From assembly GCA_030407085.1 (NCBI GenBank), contig CM059582.1:196400001-196464000 (forward strand): 64,000 nucleotides of DNA, given 5' to 3'. The notes beneath the pieces were generated by a model, which made no database searches, was not told where the DNA came from, and saw only the letters and a list, made by a program, of their open reading frames with translations. Positions within the stretch are counted from its first letter, which is position 1. Each line of letters starts with the position of its first letter. The translations under genes were made by a program, and so were the position numbers. Positions 48,281 to 61,171 of this stretch are shown here, in pieces. This DNA comes from Trichopria drosophilae. Lineage: Eukaryota > Arthropoda > Insecta > Hymenoptera > Diapriidae.

Positions 48281-50080
48281 TTGTTTAATTTACATTTATT
48301 ATGTTTTACATATGTGCATAATTATTGGGTTAAATTTAATGAAAAACAAATGATCAACAGTTTAGAAAAATGATATTGTCATCGTACTCGTACTAATCAA
48401 CGTCATATAATTTGATAATATTCAAATTACTCATTTTATACGCTACTGGTGCTTGACCGAGGAATCCCATATAATCGAATGAAAATCCCACTTCTACAAT
48501 GGGAAGCACGAGCGCTAAGTGTAGGGCGGCGAGTGTCGCTGCGCACCTGGTGGCTACAAACCAAACTAATGTCACCTTAATTACTTGATTGCTTTTCAGA
48601 TTTCTTAAATTTCTGGTATTGTTTCTTTCTGTTACAGAATTTAGTAAAATTCTGTTACTTCGGTAATATAAAAGTATCCGAATTTTCGAAACATTTCTAA
48701 CAATCTATGTTCTTTTCGAGCTAGAATTCCGTTTTTCGATATCACTTTCCATTTTTTAAATATGGCTACTTAAACGAGAAAAAAAAAGGTGGAAAAAAGC
48801 GAAAACTTTTTTTTATAAACTGCAATTTTTATTGCAAAGGAGTTCCAGGATTGTACGGCTTCAGAATCCTGTGGCACGAGTTTTATTAAAAGTTGGTCAA
48901 TATTACAATTTAAATTACGAAACGACGTCTTCAAAATGACGCTTTTGACATGGAATTTTTTGGTTAATTGCGTTTTTATAAAATATTTCTTGTGTATTTT
49001 TATGAATATGTAGATTGTTTTTCAGGTGGATGAATTCAAAATCCGTGATTTCATTTTGTAAATTCAACATAGCAGTTTGGCAATACAAGCCAAGAAAAAT
49101 AAACCCCTTTAAATGCATATTGTTTTTAACAATATTACAACTATATTTGTGTACGTGATTGCGCTCATTAATAACAGATTTTAGGTTCCTTAATGACAGA
49201 CATTTTGTTTATATAAAAAACGTTAACCGTTTTTAACTTGTTTTTTAAATTTTCGGTTTTGCATACGCATTTCACTCGATTAAAACCTATCAATAATTGT
49301 CATTTATTGTACGTTATCAATATTGATTTTGACGTAATTTCTCGACCGTTTTATAAATATAAAAATGAATTTCAATTTGGTATTTATCTCTATAGGTCAG
49401 GTCCTTTTAAAATAAATAAATAGACTCGATAAAATGCTCAAATAAATTGACACAAGTAAATAAATCCGCAAATCAATAAAATCTTAATTTATTAATTATT
49501 TATTTCTGTCAATTTATTATCCTATTTTGGTTCATCTATTTATTCGTTATGTAATATTTTTTTTTACAAATATAACTCTGGTTTATAGACTCTCGTCTAT
49601 TTATTTACTGATCTATGTAAATAAAAGGGGTAATTTGTTCGTGCCATACTGTGTAAGTACGAAATGTTTGAAAACACTTTATGATGAACCAGTTAGATGG
49701 AATTTTGCAACATTCTTCTTTCAATTTTTCCTAGCAGTTTCGTTTTTTGAAGACAGAAATAAGTCAGAAGTGTTTCAAAGATGCTGGAAAAATCATATTG
49801 AATATTTCTCTTCTTTATTTAAATTTTTTTTAAAACCAATACTTGGTGTAGGTTTCTGCAGTCCTACATTTCACAAAAAAGGTGATGGCGCCATCTCTTA
49901 AGTCGATATTACGATCATACATTATGAAAAAAAAACTGTGTAAAAAGACGATTCCTCGTTCGTTAAATAATAAATGAAATAACAAAAAAAGAAAACCGTA
50001 CAAAACCTTTTTCACACTCTAAAATTATTGGACTCAAATTTCAGTCCATAAGAGTAGAAAATGGGGTACTCCCACTCGTC
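48281..50080. other. AT-rich stretch, no gene
   Basis: Open frame 49527-49901 plus (124 aa) is Phe/Leu/Lys-rich with AT-biased codons, no domain and no splice signals; I do not call it. Confidence 0.3.
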
Positions 50081-50650
50081 GGCAAACACCTATTTTGCTC
50101 CCTAGTTGCACAATCTACTATTCTCACAGACGGCGCGCAAAATGCTATTTTGCTCCCTGTATTGCAGGAGCAAAATAACACATTTTCTCCCTAGAGAGCA
50201 AAATTAATTTCTCTCAAGCGGGAGGAAAGTCGCTTCTTTTCCTCCCTGTCATGAAGAAAAATCGTATACTCGGCTTCATCTCGGGTAAAAATTACAGGCA
50301 GTCTGAGACATTCTTTATTTTGTTTCCCTTGGTGAGTAATATACTATTTCATCACACTGGACAGTCACTTCTTTTCCTCCCTGTCATGAAGAAAATTATA
50401 TACTTCCCTCGGGAACTAAAAAAGAATGTCTCCCTTGGTGAGTAATACACTATTTTCTCCCTATATCGCGGGAGAAACATAGCGCACTAAAATAACTCGC
50501 TACGCTCGGCTAGAATGCGCACTTTCAGTGCATTAGGCAGAAAAATCGTAGTGAACCCTCGGGAAGTAAAACAGACAACGAGAAATATACTATTTGTTGC
50601 TTATATTGCGGGATCAAAATAGCACATTCTCTCTCTAGGGAGCAAAATAC
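50081..50650. repeat. GAGCAAAAT/ATTTTGCTCCC repeat block
   Basis: Short units recur: CTATTTTGCTCCCT (50090, 50144), GGAGCAAAATA and GGGAGCAAAATACTATT, CACATTTTCTCCCTAG. A 28-nt direct repeat beginning CTTCTTTTCCTCCCTGTCAT is identical at 50233 and 50368. CCCTTGGTGAGTAAT recurs at about 50328 and 50432. ATTTTGCTCCC and its complement alternate, giving small hairpins. Confidence 0.75.
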
Positions 50651-50998
50651 TATTTTTCTCAAATTATCCAGCGTCATGAGAAGAAAATAAACCAAACTAT
50701 TCCGATAATATATGTAAAATGCGTAAATTATCGATGTTTTTGGCCGTTCACCGCTTAAAGAAACCATATTCCTAATTTTGGACGTTTTCTAGAAATAAAT
50801 CGTGTAAAAATCGCGATTTTTGTGACAATTTGATAGAAACCAGTACAAGATGACATTTTTCGTTTTTTTTTTTTGCAAAAACATCTAGGAAATGTAAAAA
50901 ATTAGGCGTTAATCAATGGGTTATTCTATGTTAATTAACAATGAACAAAAGCCAATTACGCTTTTTGGAGTCTTGCACCACTTTGCAGCTCTAAATTA
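50651..50998. other. AT-rich stretch, no gene
   Basis: No feature supported. Confidence 0.3.
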
Positions 50999-51000
50999 TA

Positions 51001-51256
51001 CACGAAGAAGAACTTTCTTGGAAATTTTACAATTTCAAATGTTGATTTTAGGATAGACTTGCAGAGTTTGAAACGTTGTCATTATTTCTGACAAAAATTA
51101 CAATCAGTTCTTGGAATTTTTACTATTCAGATAGTAAAAGTTACAATAAAATCTATTAATTTTTACTAGGAAAAATGGAAATTTTTTCCATTCTACAAAT
51201 CTGTCTCAAAATTACCATCCGAGATGGTAAAATTTCCAAGAAAATGTTTCTCCGTG
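51001..51256. mobile_element. TA-flanked mariner-like MITE
   Basis: 256 nt. CACGAAGAAGAACTTTCTTG, then GAAATTTTACAATTTC, faces ATGGTAAAATTTCCAAGAAA and ATGTTTCTCCGTG. Related to the 30.9-kb fragment. Confidence 0.75.
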
Positions 51257-51258
51257 TA

Positions 51259-52690
51259 CATGTCTCTATATCGCAATATTATGATCTATTTACCAAGGCA
51301 ACAAAAATGTTCTCTTGTGTGGAAATGAGTAAAGATATTGTTAGGTGTGGTGAAGTCGCGAGACATTTCAGTGGGCGAATCGAGCCGTGGGCTTTAGTCA
51401 CGTGGGCATTTACTGCTGGACAACTAAAGTCGGTAAAAGTAAAGACTAATTGCACATTTGAAAGGTTTTTACGAGGTTCATAGCCATTTTTCATTACATC
51501 AAGATAATTGTTTCTGTGCAAAGCTTTACCACTACTACAAAGTGAAAACTGCAACTTGAATATTTATGAAAGTTTGGACAATTTATTTGGTAGCCTCGTT
51601 GTAAAACCATCAAAAACTTAAAAAAAAAGTTTAGAAATGCAGGAAAAAGTAAATTTTTTGGAAAAGTTTTTTTAAAAATCAATGTTAAAATATGAACAAA
51701 AGAATTTTTAAACAATATTTCATTTTATAGTGTAGCCATATTGGAATATATGGAAAAATATTTCTTTTGTGTTCATTCTCATGACTAATTATGACTGAAT
51801 TGCATTTTTCGTATAAATTACATGATTTCATTAATAATTTTGAACATATTTAATAAAAATTTCAAATTTTCGCTGTTATGCATCCTTCATATTGAATTTC
51901 GCAAATGTCATTTATTAACACGAATTAATCTACCAGATCCATAGAGTCTACTTACTCAGGATCAAATATAGAAAAAGCCAAATTTTTTTGTTTCGTATTT
52001 TTCTATTTCAAGCCGCCATATTAAAAAAAAAAAACAAGACTCGATGAAAAAAAAACTGTGACCAACTTAAAAAACAGTATATACAAAAATATTAAAACGG
52101 ATTAAGATAAAATATTGAGCAGATTTTCCCACAACACTTTCCGATTTAAATCAAATGCATATTTAATGCAAATAAATTCTCGTTATTTAGTTTCGATCCA
52201 TGATATATCTTGACGATCCACCTTATACGTAGTGCAAAACGACGGCTTTATAGGAATTTACTTAACCAGTAAAGGACGAGTAACGTTTTATACAGTCGTC
52301 GCTTTTACTTAGAATCTACAGAAATAAAATACAATTCAGCAAAGCGTTGCAAATCTCGGGGGTTTTCAGGGTTCTTGATTACAATTCTAATATACTAGAA
52401 TTTCAAGGTCGATGCAGAGTGATGTAGCATGACGAATAAAAAACAAACCTCAGTTATTTTGTTCTTTTCATCAGACATAATTCATAGTTTTAAATATTCA
52501 AAATCTGCACAATCATATGTTTTGAATATTCATGAGAATAAAGTTTCAAAACGATAATTAAGGGTATATGAACATTCTTCTATTCGTTATCACAAAGAGC
52601 AAATTATTTTGTAAAATAATTATAATAAACAAATAGTCCAAATTTATCGTGAAATGGTATTATTATTCTTTTATAAAAATTAAGAACTAT
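51259..52690. other. Intron-like stretch with weak module copies
   Basis: No gene. Diverged AGCCGCCATATT / TATTGAATTTCGCAAATGTC modules lie at 51730-52020. Overlapping frames at 51175-51554 on both strands lack support. Confidence 0.3.
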
Positions 52691-52695
52691 TTGCA

Positions 52696-52952
52696 TAGTC
52701 CAATGGAGTGCAATTGCGTCGCACTATATTTAAGTCCCAGCATATTTTCCCGGTTCAATTTCGTTACATTTACCTTTCGTCGCTCTCTTTTTCCCCCACC
52801 TGGCGGGTCGGGGCCTCAGGAAGGGCCTGATGTGACGTCACCAGAATAGCGCGACTAAGAGGAGTGGGAGAATCATCGACCCCCTTCTTTTGGTAAATAT
52901 AACTAAGGGGAAGGGGAGGAACCTAGTGGGTAAATATACCGGGACTCTACTG
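52696..52952. mobile_element. pogo/Tigger-like MITE, second subfamily
   Basis: The right end TATACCGGGACTCTACTG precedes TA and is complementary to the left end of the 9.8-kb copy. They share GTCCCAGCATATTT, TCTCTTTTTCCCCCACC and CCCTTCTTTTGGTAAATATA. Confidence 0.65.
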
Positions 52953-53513
52953 TAATAAGAAACTAACGAATATCTACGTCCTGTCGACTGTCAACATTTC
53001 AAACATTGCGTTCAAATTACCACTAAAGTATTTTTTAGTAATTTGCTGCAAAAATTGCATTTTTAGAAAATTTCACATTTTATGTCAAACTCACAAGACA
53101 TATCTTGTAAAAACATCAAATTTTCAACATTCTCAAAACAAGGACACAATTTTGTTAACAATTTGACAATATGACTGTTTTTTAGACTGAGAAAATTTGA
53201 TTAGGTTCTTTGGACAATTGTGAACAAAAAATATCTCTTGTAAATTTTTCGTAATATATATTTTTGGAGATAAAAATGTCAAATTTAAAAAATGCAATTT
53301 TCGCTGTAAAATCCCCTCCTTTTAACCCCTTTATTTCAAGATTAAGATACATGCTCAATTTGAAAATTTGACACGAGTAAACTAACATCACAAACTTTTA
53401 TTTCCTATACATTTTTACCCCAAATTTCAGGTTCAAAAAACATGCGAATTTTTGCAACTTTTTAAGGTGGCTTTTTCAAAATATGATAAACTAACCGTTA
53501 AACCATTAAGCCC

Positions 53514-54390
53514 CGAATGGAAATTTTGTCTCCACCGTTTTGAAGGGTTGTATTTGTGTGAAAAAAAAAGGTTCTAAAAAATTTCCAAGTAGGCATATCT
53601 GACGTAAACTTAACTAAACATTCAGAATCTTTCATTAGATTTTTTGAAAAATGCAATCGTGAAAAACTGTGTGTGATTATTTGAAAAAAACATTGATTTT
53701 TCAAATTGTTTTTTTTTCTTATTCTCGCTTTTTCACGTTGATATCATTTCAAAATTCCTCTTTAAACTAAAGAAACCGTGTCCTCGAGACTTGAACTTTA
53801 AATTGTGCACGTAACATTTTGAAAATAAAAGTGAAAGCATCCAAAATGGCGGCATAAACACGAAAAAATCGGCCTAAAGTTGACGAATTTATTATTTGAA
53901 AATGATTTACTTTCGGAAAAAATGTTACTGAACAAAAAGTTCATAGAATTAATCAAAGAATACCCTGAAATTTTTTCATAATTTTTTGAATGCGTTTTTT
54001 CATTTTTCAATACCCCAAAATTTGGAAAAATTGAAAAATTCTCCAAAAAAATCAGAGTATTCTTTGACCAAATCTAAGAATTCGAATATAAATCATTTTC
54101 AAATACAAAATTCGGCAACTTTATGCCGATTTTCTCGTGTTTATGCCGCCATTTTTTATGCTTTCACTTTTATTTTCAAAATGTTACGTGCACACTTTAA
54201 AGTTCAAGTCTGGAGAACACGGTTTCTGTAGTTTAAAGAGGAATTTTGAAATTGTATGAACGTAAAAAAAGCGTGAATTAAACAATTTGAAAAATCAATG
54301 TTTTTTTGCAAATAATCACATACAGTTTTTCACGATTGCATTTTTCAAAAAATCTATTAAAAGATTCTGTAAGTTCAGTTAATTTTAACT
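53514..54390. mobile_element. Long foldback element, about 0.85 kb
   Basis: TTAA at 53510-53513 then ACCATTAAGCCCC may be a piggyBac-like left tip. From about 53610 to 54385 the arms pair around 54000: AGCATCCAAAATGGCGGCAT faces ATGCCGCCATTTTTTATGCT, and AAAATTTTGTTACGT-type flanks match (GTGCACGTAACATTTTG and CAAAATGTTACGTGCAC are exact). The right tip is not clear. Confidence 0.65.
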
Positions 54391-54520
54391 TCTCAAAAAG
54401 CCGTTTTTCGATAAATTGATATTTATAAATTACTTTTTACGTTTAAAAATCTTTTCAAATCAACAATAATTTATCAATTTTTGTTGATCAACAATAATAC
54501 ATCAATATTTTTAAAAACTA

Positions 54521-54890
54521 CACAGAAAAAAGTCTTAAAATTGTTACATCTCACATTAAGCACTGTAAAAGGCTTAATTTCGGTCTAAAATTGAGCTATT
54601 TTTTTTAAATTAAGTCAATATTTGCGCTTAAAGTCTTACTTTCAGACAGCAAAGTTTAATTTCAGTCGAGATTTATGCTTAAAGAAAAATTTTTGAGCTT
54701 GTCACACTTAAGTTAGAGAATTCTTATTTCGAACCAGCATATTGACTAAACGTAAGTTTCCTAAACTAAAAACAAGATTTTAAGTGCAAATATTGACTTA
54801 ATTACAGAAAATTAGCTCAATTTTAGACTGAAATTAAGCTTTTTACGGTGCTTAATTTGAGATGTAACAATTTTAAGACTTTTTTCTGTG
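54521..54890. mobile_element. TA-flanked mariner-like foldback, 370 bp
   Basis: CACAGAAAAAAGTCTTAAAA faces TTTTAAGACTTTTTTCTGTG exactly. Arms continue ATTGTTACATCTCA and TGAGATGTAACAAT. TA at both flanks. The conserved arms suggest a recent copy. Confidence 0.85.
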
Positions 54891-54946
54891 TAGTAGTCTC
54901 CAATGCGACCTATATTCACACAGATACATAGGTGTTCTCGAAACGA

Positions 54947-54960
54947 CCACCAGGCGTCGC
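54947..54960 (+). promoter_or_regulatory. CTCF-like motif match
   Basis: CCACCAGGCGTCGC matches the consensus at 12 of 14. Confidence 0.2.
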
Positions 54961-57120
54961 ATTGGCACCTTATAAAATGTCGAATATGAACTATACTTAG
55001 TTATATACATTTTGCAATTAATTCATTTTTTATTTGTTATTTTCTCAGATTTCAATTTTGTTAATCGAATTTCATATCAGTTTTGAAATTATCTGACAAT
55101 TTTATTACTTTATACTTTACACTTTCTAGTCCAATTGCATTGGACCATCGACTCAATTAAATATACTAATGAAAATATAACGAGAGTAATTTTAAGGAGA
55201 AAACTGATATTAGTAATTAAAAACAAATTCAGTTACTGCTGACGTATATTCAAGACGGTTTTTTAATTTGTTGACATACAAGGTGACGTTCTAAAGTGTT
55301 AAAACATGGACACAACTATAAAATAAAATTTCCAATCGATTCACTGCATGGTTCGAAAGTAATTCGCCTTCAAAACTGCTAATATTAGCATGTTTAGTAT
55401 AAGAAAATAATCGTCCCCACATCATCATGTTTATAAAATCTTTTATTTCTAGATAAGACAAATGCATAAAAACTAATAAAATTGTTTTGTAAGTAATTCT
55501 GACCATTTAAAAAAAAGTTTCCACTTACCGTATACTTAATACGAAATTACAGGTTCTTTGTCAATAATTTAGGAAAATGATACTCATGAACACAACCCCA
55601 TAAATCAAATCAATAATTTATTAAAAGTTAATTTACCATTTTATATAAATATAACCTTTGTTATTAGTAAATAATATTTTTATATACATTTTTGTACATA
55701 TTAAGTCCTAAAGATGATTTTTTGTCCTTCCCTTTTACCTTTCTCTTAAAATTTAGAAAAAAAATAACATCGTAAGATATCGATTCTTTCCATAACTCTA
55801 AAATTACATATAATAAATGTATACACAGAAACATTACGTTAACATTGAATACTAAAAAAGTAACAATAAGGAATAGACGTTACGCACGAAGTTAATCGAT
55901 TTATACGTTTTTTATTAATAGAATTGTATCATGGGATATCCAACTAAATAGGTATCTGCAGGTTATCGTAGGATGACGGCACACGATCCCCATATTAAAT
56001 GTAGATATATTGTTTCTATCAACATACCAATAAAAATAGTAATTAAACTAAGAAATCATATTTAACTTTAGGTGTGTCCTTAATATATAAATGCTTAATA
56101 TCGTTTAAAATAATTAACATACAAAAATTAAACGTAATTTTAAAATTAAGCATTTATAAAAGAATTTATTTGTTATATAGAAGGATTTATAAAATATGAC
56201 AGAATAAACAAATTACCACCAAATAATATTAGTTAATAATTAAAATATATTTTTTGTCAAAAGAACTGTTATTTATTACATGCAAAATGGTTGATACTAA
56301 CAAATGTTGTCATTAATAAATGTTTTGTTTCGCCATTTTTAGAGAAGCATTCTTTATGGTAAATAAATCGCTTTTTAAGTATATTTACACGTAATATACT
56401 TATGTCGTTAATACACGGTTGCTATAATTTTAGAGTAATTAATTATAAACAAACATACTTGGGTATAATCATGTTGACTTTTACATAGCAAAAACTCAGT
56501 TATCATTATAATTAGTAAGAAATATATTATTTAGTCACTTCCTACTTAGTGAATAAGTATTTGATTAACTAATTTGATTAATTAATTACTGTGGTTAGTA
56601 ATAAATTAATCTGAGATGTTACTCATACAACATTCAAAAAAATAATTCACCTGCTAATTAGTATAACCAACAAAGCAATTTTCAACACAGAAAAATAAAT
56701 TAATAGAATCGTTAATATATTAAACTAACAATCAACGTTTTGTTTCGATACTAATAATTTTTAATAATGTATCGATAAAAACAAAATATTTTTGATCTCG
56801 AAAAAGATTTTCCTGTAATTTCATAGCGAAACGTACTGTAATTTCTATATTTACCTTATTTTTATTTGTCAAGTTAAAGAAGACGTTTTGAAAAATACTT
56901 TTTTAAAACAGCTTTCCTCTTTCATATTTTTAAGACTTCAGTTAACAAGTAGGAAAAATAAACATTAAATTAATTAAAAAACTATTAATAAAAATTCGAA
57001 TACTGACCTTTTAATAAATTAAAAAAATAATATTCTGTCATTAATTTCTTAACAAAAATAAAACGTAACGCAATAAAAATAAATGAAATAATGATTTGTT
57101 TTTGAGGAAATTCAGTATTT
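54961..57120. other. AT-rich stretch, no gene
   Basis: No repeat family or exon recognised; dominated by AT-rich simple sequence. Confidence 0.3.
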
Positions 57121-57680
57121 TGTAGTGTATTTGATGGTCTTAAAAATGGCGGATTCAATATGATGATCAGAGATACAAAATAACGAGTCTCGTCATGACT
57201 ATCGTCAATAAAAATGATAAAATATCGATTTTATCTCGTTTTTCCATGTTTCAAACTAAATTTAATAAAAATCCTGAGAAGAATTTTCGAAATAAAAAAT
57301 GGCTGATCCAATATGACGAACAGATTTCTCCAAAGTCAATATAAATTTAATTTTGTAAACAGTTTTTATATCAGACATTACGAATTTGCAAAATCTAACA
57401 TTAGATTTGTATTCATTTACCCAAAAAACGCCAAGTAGTAAATTTCATCTAAATTGAAGCGATTTTGAAAAATTCGTCCGCCATATTGGATTCGCCATTT
57501 TGAATTTCGAATCCGTCACAGGATTCTGCTTTAATTTAGTTCGAAAAAAACATAGAATGTCAAATAAAATAAATATTTGTAAATTTTTATCGGCGATAAC
57601 CGCAAAAAGACTTTGTTTTCACCATTCCCCGGCCGCCATATTGAATTCGTCATTATTGAGACCATCGAATGCACTGTAAA
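57121..57680. repeat. Cluster of CCGCCATATTGG dispersed modules
   Basis: AAAATGGCGGATTCAATATG (57145), AAATGGCTGATCCAATATGA (57296), CGTCCGCCATATTGGATTCG (57475) and GGCCGCCATATTGAATTCG (57630), with AAAAAACGCCAAGTAGTAAA between. Confidence 0.6.
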
Positions 57681-58270
57681 ATGATCGGAGATATTCAACC
57701 AACCAAAATTTTACACTTTGATGCAACAAATTTTATTTAACATTGATTTATATAAGACTTACAAAAAAAACACATCTTTGTCGAAACTTTTGAACTTTTT
57801 TAAGCCATTTTTAAACTGATAAAATAAGAAACTGAAAAAAAAATATGTCCCGTAAACATTTATTTTAATACATTTTTTACTGTTTATATAGTTGCGAATA
57901 GATTAAAATCTACTCCATTTCAGATATCAAAATTAAATATTGAATTTTCCAATTTTATATTTAATATTCTGATATAATAGTTAACAATGTATTATATACA
58001 ATATAATTTAACAAAACAATATTTAATAAATAATAAATCGTTTGCACAAAGTATAAAATATTCATCTATTTTTGTGATTTTCAATATCTGTATATTATTT
58101 ACACATCTAAATAATGAACACAAAAGTGACACATGTCAAACCATCAAACGTCAAAAATATAACAAGTAAAAACCAGAAATAGTAAACATTTTTAAATATT
58201 TAACAAAAACAATAACAAAAATGATATACAAGAACACTTAATACCATCGACCCCGAAACCAAACTTCAAA
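57681..58270. other. AT-rich stretch, no gene
   Basis: Open frame 57987-58169 plus is AT-rich and unsupported. Confidence 0.3.
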
Positions 58271-58274
58271 TTAA

Positions 58275-59540
58275 CCCATTAACTCCTGAAATGACAATTT
58301 TGATACTTCATTTTCAATCAAGTATTTCGTAGCAAAATCAAAGTTGAAAACAATTGAGTGGTCCGTATCCTACTGTTTTCGAGGTCGCTTTTTAAGATTC
58401 CGAGGTCAAAATTGAGTTTCAGCCATAAGGAATTCCAATATAGCGCCGAATATGAAAAAAATTTCCAAAAAATTGGGAATTTTTTATTCTTATCAATTTT
58501 TTTCGAGCTATTAGAATATTGGAATTTTATTGAAACCTTGCATAATGGTGCATAAAATAGTTGAATTTTAAGAGAAAATGGTACTTTATACCCTACATCA
58601 TTCTAACGACCTCAAAATGGCGTCAACAATGAAAATTTCTTTGAGAAATTTCTGGACGCACTAACTCAAAAACTACGAACTTTTTTTAAAAAATGCCTGG
58701 AATGAAAGTTCTTAAAATTCATCAAGCGATATAGTGGAATTTTTTTTCAACATTTTTTTCAAAATTGTAATTTATTTACAAAAAAATCTGAAAAAAATTT
58801 AGTGTAATCTCTGATGAATGCTAAGAGTTATTTGTTCTTTGCAATTTTTTCGAAAAGTTGCTAGTTTTCGAGGAAATGAATTTCAAATATTATAGTTTAG
58901 GATTTTTCCCCCCAAAAACTATCAACTTTTCGAAAAAATTGCAAAGAATAAAAAAACTCGTAGAATTCATAAGAACACCAAATTTTTTTGAGAATTGTTC
59001 ATAAATAAATTATAAATTTGAAAAAAATTTTGAAAAAAAATTTCTCAAAATGTCATTACAAAAATCTGAAAAAATTCCACTATATTTCTCGATCAATTCT
59101 AAGAACTTTTCATTCTTAGCATTTTTTAATAAGAGCACGTAGTTTTTGAATTACAACGTTCAGAAATTTTTCAAAGAAATTTTCATTGTTGACACCGTTT
59201 TAAGGTCGTTACAATGAAGTGGGGTATACAAATAAAATTTTTTCTTAAAATTCAACTGTTTTATGCACCATTATGCAAGGTTCCAGTAGAATTCCAATAT
59301 TCTAATAGCTCGAAAAAAATTGATAGGAATAAATAATTCCCAATTTTTTGGAATTTTTTTAAAATTCGGCACCATATTGGAATTCTTGATGGCTGAAACT
59401 CAATTTTGACCTCGGAATCTTGAAGAGCGACCTCGAAAACAATAGGATATGTACCTTTCAATTATTTTCAACTTCGATTTTGATACGAAATACTTGATTG
59501 GAAATGAAGTATAAAAAATGCCATTTCAGGCGTTAATGGG
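58275..59540. mobile_element. piggyBac-like palindrome, 1.27 kb
   Basis: TTAA at 58271-58274 and 59541-59544. CCCATTAACTCCTGAAATG faces CATTTCAGGCGTTAATGGG. The arms pair over about 630 nt around 58907, with TTTTCGAGGTCGC / GCGACCTCGAAAAC and AATATTGGAATTTTATTGAA / TTCCAGTAGAATTCCAATAT. Frames at 58358-58555 and 59261-59461 are the two arms read in opposite directions, not genes. Confidence 0.85.
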
Positions 59541-59544
59541 TTAA

Positions 59545-61171
59545 TTGAATTCATTGTATAAATCGTGACAGAAATGGTTAATTTATTTTTTATTTCACTT
59601 TTGTTCCGATTATTAACTCTTGTAATTCTTATATTTTATTTAATTTTTCTGAAAATTAAAAATGTAGATAGAAAACTAGACAATCATCAATTGTCGAAGG
59701 ATGGATATTTTTTTCGATGACTATTTAATTAACACACTATATAGAAATACATTGATTTATTAATAGAATAATATTGTTTATTACAACAAGATAAACATTA
59801 AAATAAACGTGTTTTTTAAAGAAACATTAATCACTCTGCGCAAATAAATCCATAAAATTTTATTAGAAATGTGAAAGGGTGTAGGAAAATATTATGTCTC
59901 ATCACCCTCGTACTAAAATTGATCATGTCTAAATTCATTACGATAGATTTAGTATTTAAAAATCCATACGAACTTTTAAAATATTTCAGAGTTTATTTCA
60001 TTCAATTAATCTATTAAATATCATGGAATCTAAAGCTTAGGTTTAAAATTCCTTGCATAAAGTAATGAATTCTAAATTCAAAACCATGATTTAGTCATAA
60101 TTTTGTATAAAAGTACACAAGATTTTATCTTACCTTGGGAAAAAAATACATTCTTTTTATGAAAAATATAAAATAGCACATTTTACTTTTTTTTTATATT
60201 TGATAATTAAATCTTCGCAAACTTGTAGTAGTTATGCTACAAGATATCTGCATCTGATATATATCACAAAATCTGTACATAGTCTTTATGTTCTAGACAC
60301 CTTCAAATGCACACAACAATTCGAACTGCCTTTGCATAGTTGATCATAAAGTAGCCAAAGTATATAAAAAAGTTTTTTAATTAAATAAAAATTATTAGTA
60401 GTTAGAATTAATCAAATTGTACTTAAATTGCAACAATTTTTTAGTACAATTCAGTCAAATTTATCAAAAATTTTGTTTTTAATTGGATTTGAAATAGCAA
60501 TTGAATTTTATGAATTATAAATATTTAATTTACGTTACATTAAATTTATTTTTTATGACATCAACATAAATAATAAACAAAGAAACTGAAAGACAAAAAA
60601 CTTTCGAACAATGTGTGCATATTCTATTAGATTTTTCTAGTAACGTTTATTAAAATGCAGATTTACTGTAAGATTATTTGAGATTTCTTCAAAAAATAGT
60701 ATTTAAAATACTTAACTTAATTAAAAAAATCAGTTAAAAATAAAACTTGATACAATATTGATTTATACAAATAAAATTAAAATAGTTTTCAATCGTAATG
60801 GCCAGCGTAAAGGTCTAAAACTTTCAAACATAAATAGTACTCCTGAGCTATGCAGCAAATCAAACTTCGAGCAATATGCCTTCTTAGGGATACGTTCTAA
60901 ACCATGATCGCATTGTAAGTAAACTAAAAAGAAAAATATACACGACCAGATCCAATGAAGCGAGACAACTTTTAGGAAATTTGATAAAATTATTGTCTTG
61001 CAAATTACTTTTTTGGGAATTAATAAAAATGAATTTTTTATTCTAAATTTACAGTGTATTGTTTATAAATGACGATATTTATTTGGCTATCTGCAGATAA
61101 GAACTAAAATAAAAGTTACATACATGCGAAAGTCACTCAAATATTTTAAATTTATAGATTGCACTTAATAT
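59545..61171. other. AT-rich stretch, no gene
   Basis: No supported feature. Confidence 0.3.

Noticed and set aside
49527..49901. 124-aa open frame on the plus strand
   Set aside because: Phe/Leu/Lys-rich translation expected from AT-rich DNA; no domain and no splice or start context.
58358..59461. Two similar proteins of about 65 aa encoded on opposite strands
   Set aside because: They are the two arms of the 58.3-59.5 kb palindrome, so the similarity is structural and not a gene pair.
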